From: Bdellovibrionales bacterium
GTDB lineage: Bacteria > Bdellovibrionota > Bdellovibrionia > Bdellovibrionales > UBA1609
DNA: 11,419 bases
Direction: 5' to 3'
Assembly (NCBI GenBank): GCA_026713205.1
Contig: JAPOOY010000237.1
Coordinates: forward strand, 1-11,419
Shown here one piece after another: positions 5,869 through 11,419 of this stretch (position 1 is its first letter; every line of letters begins with the position of its first letter). Made by a program: the position numbers and the translations under genes. Under the pieces are notes generated by a model. That model had not been told where the DNA came from, ran no database searches, and was given only the letters and a program-made list of their open reading frames with translations.

Positions 5869-6740
5869 TTTGTTAATGCTTCTTTTAATTCCTTTTCAAA
5901 GAGAGATTTGTGTATCCGGGTTTTAATTTTTTCCGCCGCACGCGTGAGAAGAGGAGTCTTCCAGTTTAACCGGAAAAGATACAAATGATCTCCCATAGGA
6001 ATGGGATCAGACATATCGGAAACAGACAAAGACGCAAGTGTCTTTTCCATAACCCCCTGCATCTCTCCGGTCTTCAACTGATTGGTTTTCAGTTGACCGG
6101 AAAAAGTCCGGGATATCTCTTCAACAGACATTGATTTATAGGCTTTACGAGCTGCACGCGCGCTCTTTATCCCCTTATCCGTTCTTGGAAAAGAAAGGGA
6201 AGTGATATCGTATTCATAATGTTTAAAGAGGCTCTTCCCTTTTTTATTAAAATAATAACTGTTAATGTCGTTTTCAGAGACGATAATTTTTGAAACAACC
6301 TCTTGAGTTAAAAGAAAATCAATTTTCAAAGCAAGAGCTATTTCCTCTCTCAATTTTTTTAAAGAAAGTCCGTTTTGGCTTAATCTTCGCGCGAAAGCTT
6401 TTTCCTTTAAACGACCTTTTATTTTTTTAATAATCCTCTGCACCTGTTTTTCTGAAGGCTGAAAATCCAATTCTTCCACTAAGCTTTCCAGAATTTTTTT
6501 AGACACCATAAATTCCAAAAGACGATCTTTTCGTGACAAAAGAACACGCCGAGATGTCAGCTTAAAAAGCAGAGACTCCGGAACGACATTTCGGGCTAAT
6601 TGTCTCCTGTAAAGCTTAAGATCCATCAGAGAGATCATGCCCTCGCCCACTCGGGCGACCACCTTTTCCACTAAAAGGGCCTGACCCGGAAAAGAGAAAA
6701 CCAAAGAAAAAAAGAAAAAACCTTTAATAATACTCTTCAT
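5805..6740 (-). CDS. SurA-like periplasmic chaperone with degenerate parvulin domain
   Basis: The protein has 311 residues. A signal peptide (hydrophobic residues 7-18, likely cleavage near Gln20-Ala21) precedes a SurA N-terminal domain: VVARVGEGMISLMDLKLYRR (27-46), then helical segments up to about 150. Residues about 170-262 look like a poorly conserved parvulin fold, ending in DPIPMGDHLYLFRLN; the usual catalytic residues are not recognisable. A C-terminal helix (about 268-296) follows, as in SurA. E. coli SurA has 428 residues and two parvulin domains; this has at most one. The expected role is holding outer-membrane proteins in the periplasm. It overlaps the upstream parvulin gene by 4 nt (ATGA) and the downstream pdxA by 64 nt. 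Linkage of surA with pdxA also occurs in enterobacteria. Confidence 0.82.
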   Translation of the reverse strand: MKSIIKGFFFFSLVFSFPGQALLVEKVVARVGEGMISLMDLKLYRRQLARNVVPESLLFKLTSRRVLLSRKDRLLEFMVSKKILESLVEELDFQPSEKQVQRIIKKIKGRLKEKAFARRLSQNGLSLKKLREEIALALKIDFLLTQEVVSKIIVSENDINSYYFNKKGKSLFKHYEYDITSLSFPRTDKGIKSARAARKAYKSMSVEEISRTFSGQLKTNQLKTGEMQGVMEKTLASLSVSDMSDPIPMGDHLYLFRLNWKTPLLTRAAEKIKTRIHKSLFEKELKEALTKWLEEKKTDFSVKVLSLPKTA

Positions 6741-7663
6741 AACCGAACCTTTGTTTTATACTGAATGGAGAGACGATCCAAGAGTTTTTCATTGATATAA
6801 ATAGAAGTCTCTGAAAGAGTGGTTTTAAGCCACTTTTCAAATGCCTTTTCCCCATGTTGCTTTTTAAGAATTGAGAGGATATCTCCACGGGATTGAGACA
6901 AAGTTTTTTGCCGTCCGGGTCTTTTTTTCAGAACCCGGAGGATATGGTACCCGTAAACGCTTTTCTGTAAAGGGCCAAAGACTCCTTTTTCCAATTTACA
7001 AGCTTCATCAAAGACTTTTAATGTGCCAGGTAAAACCCAGCCTAAAAATCCTTCGTTGGATTTTTCCGGCCCCTCTGAATAAAGGCGCGCCAACTGCTTA
7101 AAAGACTCTCCTTCCTCCAAACGACGAAAAAGTGTTAAAGCCATCCCCTTGGAAGAAATCAAAATTTGCTCCAACTGGCAGGCCGGAGGTTCAAAAAAAT
7201 CTTTTTTATGTTTTTTATAAAAAGCCCGAACCTCCCTGGATGAAGGTTTAAAGTCCTGTTCGCTTAAATGCTTTAAAAAAGTTTCCCGAAGATGGAGGTC
7301 TTTTTGTCTTTGACGAAAATCCCTTAAGGAGAGTTCTTTTTGTAACAAAAGATTTTTTTCAGGAACAATCCGGGTATTAACTGAAACTTTAAAATTATGT
7401 TCTGCCAGCCAGGATTCCATTAAAGCCTTTAAAATCAACTCATTGATCATCCTTTTTTTTAAAAGAGAAGGGAGAACTGGTGTTTGATTGGAAAATCTGG
7501 TTTTCAGGTGAAGATTGACATATCTTTTAAATTCCTGAACAGTCCATGATCTTTCATCAATCTTTAAAAGAATTGGTGAGGAAAAAGGGGCAAAGCAGGA
7601 GGGAAGAAAAAAAACGGCTAAGAAAAAAACCAGAGAGTTACAGCGATTGAATGAGTTTTTCAT
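6737..7663 (-). CDS. Lipoprotein PpiC/parvulin-type peptidyl-prolyl isomerase (foldase)
   Basis: The protein has 308 residues. An N-terminal hydrophobic stretch ends in a lipobox LPSC (20-23), so Cys23 should be lipidated. A SurA_N/PrsA-like helical domain (about 35-150) leads to a parvulin domain (about 160-247). The parvulin domain shows QLEQILIS, SFKQLARLYSEGPEKSNEGF, LGWVLPGTL and GYHILRVLKKRP, the classical rotamase pattern. This makes it the best-conserved isomerase of the three adjacent foldase genes. The residues after Cys (Phe-Ala) do not include an Asp at +2, so transfer to the outer membrane is plausible. The start lies 26 nt inside the preceding foldase gene and its stop overlaps the next start (ATGA), indicating coupling. 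Confidence 0.87.
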   Translation of the reverse strand: MKNSFNRCNSLVFFLAVFFLPSCFAPFSSPILLKIDERSWTVQEFKRYVNLHLKTRFSNQTPVLPSLLKKRMINELILKALMESWLAEHNFKVSVNTRIVPEKNLLLQKELSLRDFRQRQKDLHLRETFLKHLSEQDFKPSSREVRAFYKKHKKDFFEPPACQLEQILISSKGMALTLFRRLEEGESFKQLARLYSEGPEKSNEGFLGWVLPGTLKVFDEACKLEKGVFGPLQKSVYGYHILRVLKKRPGRQKTLSQSRGDILSILKKQHGEKAFEKWLKTTLSETSIYINEKLLDRLSIQYKTKVRL

Positions 7664-8507
7664 TCACCATTTTAACCGTAAAAAGCTTTTTTAAACCGTT
7701 AAAGTATTTGAGTGAAATACGAGTCCGCTCCTCATTAAAGTAATCCAGTCTAATGCTCTGCACATTGGCCTCTTTAAAGGGAACACGACGGATGAGCTTA
7801 ATAATATTATAACCCGTGGGAACACGTAAAGGCTTGCTAATCTGCCCGGGTTTCATTTTCTTTAATTGACTGTAAACCACAGGTAAAATCACGGCACGGG
7901 AGCGGTTCAATTCCAAAGCGCCAAGCACCTTGTCATCAGAATGTAAAACCACCAGTTCACCAAAAGGTTTTTTTGAAGAAACCACCTGTCTATACACTTT
8001 CTGTGCCCGAGTCTTTGCTTCATTTATTTGACCGGAAGTGGGATTGAGAGGATGGTTAACAGCAATGTAATTATAACTAAATTCCGGATCTTTGGCATAA
8101 AGAGATTTTAAGGTTTTAGATGGCAGTTTGGCTGACTTTTCACCTAAAACTTTCAACTGTTTTTGAAGCTTTAGCTCCGCTAACGCCGTATAAAGGTCCT
8201 GCTCAAAGGAAACTCTCAACGGAAGACTGACTATCATATTGTTAATTTGAGGGCCTTTTACAAGGGCGGGCTCATGGTAGGCCACTTCCACCGCCATTTT
8301 AAATCTGAGAAAATCATTAAAAAATTGCTTTTTTGAAGGAGGCTGAAAGGTCTCCCTCTTAACAGCCGTATAAGCCAGTTTGGCCTCTTTCAATGTCACT
8401 TGTTTTGTTACGGCCTTAGGCGCTTTGGTGTAGCGATAAGTGGCAATGACCTTGCTTTGAACAGCATAAGACATAAAACCCACTGACAAAATAATTATAA
8501 ATTTCAT
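7638..8507 (-). CDS. Secreted parvulin-like foldase (first of three)
   Basis: From the ATG at 8507 the protein has 289 residues. The frame is open to 8585, but the 8507 start is preceded by AGAGAGGA at 5 nt and gives a clear signal peptide (MKFIIILSVGFMSYAVQS, cleavage near 15-18). A helical region (about 35-140) is followed by a divergent parvulin domain (about 141-241): FSYNYIAVNH, then FGELVVLHSDD, ELNRSRAVILP, MKPGQISKPLRVPTGYNIIK and LIRR. The final LRVPTGYNIIKLI stretch is the most typical PPIase piece. About 48 residues without a clear motif follow. It is probably a periplasmic folding factor working with the two downstream genes; the catalytic state is uncertain. The gap from etfA is 131 nt, so this gene may start its own transcript. 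Confidence 0.75.
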   Translation of the reverse strand: MKFIIILSVGFMSYAVQSKVIATYRYTKAPKAVTKQVTLKEAKLAYTAVKRETFQPPSKKQFFNDFLRFKMAVEVAYHEPALVKGPQINNMIVSLPLRVSFEQDLYTALAELKLQKQLKVLGEKSAKLPSKTLKSLYAKDPEFSYNYIAVNHPLNPTSGQINEAKTRAQKVYRQVVSSKKPFGELVVLHSDDKVLGALELNRSRAVILPVVYSQLKKMKPGQISKPLRVPTGYNIIKLIRRVPFKEANVQSIRLDYFNEERTRISLKYFNGLKKLFTVKMVNEKLIQSL

Positions 8508-8638
8508 AAGAATCCTCTCTTTTGTTAGACCTATCTTAAAAAGTAACACATAAAAACAAAAAGAATCAAATCCTTGTGCCTGCAAGCCTCTCCCTTTTTA
8601 AAGAATCAGTCAATCCCAAACTTAACAGGGGCTGCTCT

Positions 8639-9574
8639 TCAGGATGACTTTTGGAGAGCTTTGATCATCTCCGGAACTAACTCAAAAAGATCACCCACTA
8701 GACCATAGGTGCATTTCTTAAAAATAGGAGCGGAAGAATCCTTGTTAATAGCCACAATCACCTGACTGTTTTGCATACCGGCTAAATGTTGAATGGCTCC
8801 GGAAATGCCACAGGCAATATAAAGGCGCGGTGTAACGGTTTTTCCGGTTTGACCCACCTGACGGCTATAGGGTTGCCATCCCGCGTCAGTCACCGCTCTT
8901 GAAGCCCCCACTTCTCCACCCAGCAAACCGGCCAACTCCTCCAACATCTTAAAATTTTCCGGTTCCTGAAGACCCCGTCCACCGGACACAATGATTTCCG
9001 CTTCACTGAGGTCTTTGGATTTTTTTTCCGGAATTTTAAAAGATTGATGGGCTATGGGATTTTGCGGAAGGGAAAAAGAAAGCTCTTCCGGATTTCCTCC
9101 TCTTTTAAAAGCTCCACACATATAGTTGGCCTGTACGAGGATAAAGGACTTTTCAGCCTCTATTTCAGCCAAAGCCTTTCCCGCATAAAGAGGTTTTGTA
9201 ACAAGAATTTTGCTTTCCGCCCGTTTTATGTCTGTCACTTCATTGATAAATCCATAGTTTAAATCAGCCGCTAACCAGGGAAAAAAATCCTTTGTTTTAA
9301 GAGAGGCTGTTGAAAAAACCCACTGTGGTTGTTCTTTTTCCATAACCGTTTTTAATGCCTTTGCTAATCCCAAGGGAGAGTAATGGCGTAAATCCTCATG
9401 AAAAAAGACGGACTTTAAATTTGCGGGAACCTCTTCCGGAGAAAAGGAGTTTGGTTTCACCCCCATAGCCACAGCCACCACATCCTGACCGGATTCTTCA
9501 AGAAAACCCAAAAGATCCAAATCGGATTTCTTAAGACCTTCCTCGGTACTGTCTATAAAAACCAAAGACTTCAT
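8639..9574 (-). CDS. etfA: Electron transfer flavoprotein alpha subunit
   Basis: The 311-residue protein is the FAD-binding subunit of the soluble EtfAB heterodimer, which takes electrons from acyl-CoA and related dehydrogenases and passes them to ETF-quinone oxidoreductase. The C-terminal FAD domain is intact: SGGRGLQEPENF (197-208), GASRAVTDAGW (223-233), RQVGQTGKTVTPRLYIACG (238-256), ISGAIQHLAGM (257-267) and AINKDSSAPIF (275-285). The N-terminal domain (1-185) is the less conserved ETF fold. The length is normal. It begins in an ATGA overlap with etfB, so the two are made together. No Fix-type or bifurcation-specific extension is visible; this looks like a housekeeping ETF. Confidence 0.96.
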   Translation of the reverse strand: MKSLVFIDSTEEGLKKSDLDLLGFLEESGQDVVAVAMGVKPNSFSPEEVPANLKSVFFHEDLRHYSPLGLAKALKTVMEKEQPQWVFSTASLKTKDFFPWLAADLNYGFINEVTDIKRAESKILVTKPLYAGKALAEIEAEKSFILVQANYMCGAFKRGGNPEELSFSLPQNPIAHQSFKIPEKKSKDLSEAEIIVSGGRGLQEPENFKMLEELAGLLGGEVGASRAVTDAGWQPYSRQVGQTGKTVTPRLYIACGISGAIQHLAGMQNSQVIVAINKDSSAPIFKKCTYGLVGDLFELVPEMIKALQKSS

Positions 9575-10332
9575 AAAAGTTTTTCCTTCTCTTTTAAAAA
9601 ATCAATGAGCTTTTTAATCTGTTCTTCAGGAGACCCTGAGATCATTTCCGGGGGAGGCTTTTCTCCCGGGGAAGAAAGATTAAGGTATCGGGGAACAGTA
9701 TCCTGAACTTGAGTGGAAGATACAGTTTGTAAGGGTTTCTTTTTCGCTTTCATAATTCCCTGAAGGGAAGGATAACGAGGCTGATTAAGCCCCTTGTCCG
9801 CTGAAAGAACAAGGGGAGGGGAAGCTTTAAGAAGCTCCTCCACCCCTCCCCCACATTCCCGTGTGAGATGAAAGTTGCCCTCCTTAAATTCCAAAGAATT
9901 AACATTTGTCACGAAGGGAAAATCAAGCAGTCGTGCCAGCATTTGCGGAACCGCAAAGTCATTGGTATCCACAGCCAATTTTCCACAAAAAACCAAAGAC
10001 AGATCGGGTATTTTTCCCAGGTGTTCCGATAAAATTTTGGCACAGGTTAGAGGATCCCGCACTTCCTTCTCAATGTTTATATGAATGGCCTCATCCGCAC
10101 CCAGAGCCAAAGTGTGAAGGAGCGTCTCTTTAACCCTCTCCGGCCCTAAACTGAGGGTGAAAATTTTCCCGCCTAAAAGAGGTTTGAGCTTAAGAGCCTC
10201 CTCCAAGGCAAACTCATCATAAGGACCGAGAATCCACTTTACACGGGATTCATCAATGGATGATGTATTATCGGTAATTTTTAAAGGCTGGCCCGTATCC
10301 GGAACCTGCCTCACAGGAACTGCAATATTCAT
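9571..10332 (-). CDS. etfB: Electron transfer flavoprotein beta subunit
   Basis: The 253-residue protein is the AMP-binding partner of EtfA. Visible signatures are VPVRQVPDT (5-13), LGPYDEFALEEALKLK (35-50), GADEAIHI (78-85), CGKLAVDTNDFAVPQMLA (116-133) and the beta-subunit signature region NQPRYPSLQGIMKAKKKPL (183-201). The ATG follows a modest GGGCGGA ribosome binding site. It is the first gene of the minus-strand run. The 125-nt region upstream is shared with the divergent HipA-like gene. I could not pick a convincing sigma-70 promoter for etfB in it. Confidence 0.95.
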   Translation of the reverse strand: MNIAVPVRQVPDTGQPLKITDNTSSIDESRVKWILGPYDEFALEEALKLKPLLGGKIFTLSLGPERVKETLLHTLALGADEAIHINIEKEVRDPLTCAKILSEHLGKIPDLSLVFCGKLAVDTNDFAVPQMLARLLDFPFVTNVNSLEFKEGNFHLTRECGGGVEELLKASPPLVLSADKGLNQPRYPSLQGIMKAKKKPLQTVSSTQVQDTVPRYLNLSSPGEKPPPEMISGSPEEQIKKLIDFLKEKEKLL

Positions 10333-10419
10333 ATTCCGCCCATGCTACCGCCAGCAAACAAAAAAAACAACGGCTTTTACCCGAGTTTAATCTCCCTCTT
10401 TTTTAAAAAATATAGTCTC

Positions 10420-10448
10420 TTGACTACAAATTTTATTTGTAGTATATT
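10420..10448 (+). promoter_or_regulatory. Sigma-70 promoter of the hipA-like gene
   Basis: -35 TTGACT (10420-10425), a 17-bp spacer and -10 TATATT (10443-10448) match the consensus closely. Transcription would begin near 10455, about 3 nt before the ATG at 10458, so the mRNA would be leaderless or nearly so. No Shine-Dalgarno is present before the ATG, which agrees with that. Confidence 0.7.
10424..10442. promoter_or_regulatory. Operator-like palindrome inside the hipA promoter spacer
   Basis: CTACAAATTTTATTTGTAG has two 8-bp half-sites with a 3-bp centre and fills the space between -35 and -10. A third half-site (CTACA, 10451-10455) overlaps the predicted transcript start. The larger word TTGACTACA is repeated directly at 10420-10428 and 10447-10455. 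A bound repressor would block RNA polymerase; a HipB-like autoregulator encoded elsewhere is the obvious candidate. Confidence 0.65.
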
Positions 10449-10457
10449 GACTACATT

Positions 10458-11419
10458 ATGAAATGCCTCCATTGCCGTAAAACTGTAGAAATCATAGAAG
10501 CCCGGGATTTTTGCGGACTTCACAAAGTCTGCTTTCTTAAAAATTTTAAATTAACTGATTCTTTAAAATTCAGCAATTTAGATCCAAAAAAACCGGATTC
10601 CAGTTCAGGATACTCTCATATAAAAAAAACAAAGGACAGTTTTTATCATGGCCGGTATCGCAAATATTCCGCCTATCTTGGCGCTACAAGATACATCCTA
10701 AAAATTCAGGAAGAGAAATTTCCAGACTTACCGGCAATAGAGTATGTTTGCAATAAAATTGCCTCTCTCCTGAATTTAAGTGTTCCTGAGTATCATTTGA
10801 TTAAATATAAAGTGGAGGATGAGACTAAACATAACATCCAAGAACAAATAAAAAACGAGAGCCTATACAACAAATCAAATATAGGAAGCATGACATTTAT
10901 AGTGAGAAATTTTATGCAAGACTATAAAGGAGGAACCTTACATCACATTTATAAGTTTTTACCTAAAGGCGCAAAAAATCATAATTGTAAAAATATCATA
11001 GATGTTCTGTTTCACCATACAAAACCGGCGGATGTGGCACGATTTATTGAAATAACACTTTTTGATTCTTTAATTGGCAATAATGATCGTCACGGAAGAA
11101 ATCTGGGAATCATAGAAAGCACAAAACAAAAGCGATTGGCTCCCATGTATGACAATCCTTCTTATTTTGGAATAGAAAGCGATGATCTCATAGGCGCTGA
11201 TTTTAATATCAGTGGTTGTATTCGGACTTCCCTCTCAAAAGAACCAATGCTGATGGATTATTTGAAGGAATTTCAATCTCTGGGATTTGAAAAAATCTGT
11301 TTAGAGTTTTTTAAAAAGGTGACTGGGAAATTCAGTCAAATAATAGAAAGTATAGAATCTTCCGAAGTTTCAGAAAAAAGAAGAAAGGCTTTTACTAAAT
11401 TTTTACACAAACAGTTAAA
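10458..11419 (+). CDS. HipA/HipT-like serine/threonine kinase toxin, 3' end beyond window
   Basis: The frame runs from ATG 10458 through 320 codons and is still open at the window edge. The N-terminus has a short Cys-rich start (Cys3, Cys6, Cys19, Cys25) resembling short HipA proteins that lack the N-subdomain-1 of E. coli HipA. YLGATRYILKIQ (73-84) holds the probable ATP lysine Lys82. FPDLPAIEYVCNKIASLLNL (88-107) is the family's substrate-side helix. The catalytic loop GNNDRHGRN (207-215) has Asp210 and Asn215, spaced as Asp309/Asn314 in HipA. YDNPSYFG (231-238) has the metal-binding Asp232. EPMLMDYLKEF (262-272) is also family-typical. HipA kinases inactivate aminoacyl-tRNA synthetases (GltX for HipA, TrpS for HipT); the target here is unknown. 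No antitoxin gene lies upstream; one could follow beyond the window. The kinase motifs are intact. Confidence 0.88.
   Translation, partial: MKCLHCRKTVEIIEARDFCGLHKVCFLKNFKLTDSLKFSNLDPKKPDSSSGYSHIKKTKDSFYHGRYRKYSAYLGATRYILKIQEEKFPDLPAIEYVCNKIASLLNLSVPEYHLIKYKVEDETKHNIQEQIKNESLYNKSNIGSMTFIVRNFMQDYKGGTLHHIYKFLPKGAKNHNCKNIIDVLFHHTKPADVARFIEITLFDSLIGNNDRHGRNLGIIESTKQKRLAPMYDNPSYFGIESDDLIGADFNISGCIRTSLSKEPMLMDYLKEFQSLGFEKICLEFFKKVTGKFSQIIESIESSEVSEKRRKAFTKFLHKQL

Larger units (their letters stand above)
10333..10457. other. Divergent intergenic region between etfB and the hipA-like gene
   Basis: 125 nt. It contains the hipA-like promoter and operator-like palindrome at its right end, a self-complementary TTTTTTAAAAAA tract (10399-10410) that may act as an UP-like or bent element, and the etfB ribosome binding site at its left end. 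There is no open reading frame for a HipB-like regulator. Confidence 0.65.

Noticed and set aside
8508..8638. Promoter before the first foldase gene (TTGACT or TTGATT boxes on the minus strand)
   Set aside because: No acceptable -10 box lies at a normal distance from either candidate -35.
9875..10133. Plus-strand open frames opposite etfB
   Set aside because: They lie wholly antisense to a clear etfB, have no family features and arise from its codon usage.
10333..10419. Sigma-70 promoter for etfB
   Set aside because: TATATT occurs on the minus strand, but no -35-like hexamer is at 16-18 bp; not supportable by eye.

Overview
The window looks like chromosomal DNA from an AT-rich Gram-negative bacterium. 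The evidence is a run of SurA/PpiC-type periplasmic foldases with signal peptides or a lipobox, an AlgC-type phosphomannomutase, PdxA, an EtfAB pair and a MoxR/DUF58 cluster. A free-living or predatory 'delta'-type lineage such as Bdellovibrionota would fit, but this is a weak inference. No rRNA, tRNA, CRISPR array or intact transposase gene was seen.

Nine genes plus one 3'-most envelope gene lie on the minus strand and read right to left. The order is etfB-etfA (ATGA overlap), then two parvulin-type foldases, a SurA-like chaperone and pdxA (overlaps of 26, 4 and 64 nt). These are followed by a phosphomannomutase/phosphoglucomutase, moxR, a DUF58 gene (TTG start overlapping the moxR stop) and a one-TM BatD-like protein. 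The parvulin-parvulin-SurA-pdxA block looks translationally coupled. The moxR-DUF58-BatD-like block is the start of a typical MoxR/Bat envelope-stress cluster and may continue past the left edge.

At the right end, on the plus strand and open at the window edge, is a HipT-like short HipA kinase with no hipB in front of it. Its promoter is unusually legible: TTGACT-17 bp-TATATT. A 19-bp palindrome fills most of the spacer, and the predicted transcript start is only about 3 nt from the ATG, so the mRNA is probably (near-)leaderless.

The most interesting non-coding content is a dispersed hairpin element. It occurs as two full copies (966-1088 inverted, 4688-4804) and a half copy cut by the left edge (1-50). 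A 59-nt core is almost identical between copies. The flanking 29-32 bp arms differ between copies but stay self-complementary within each full copy. Shorter degenerate repeats lie beside two of the copies and downstream of pmm.
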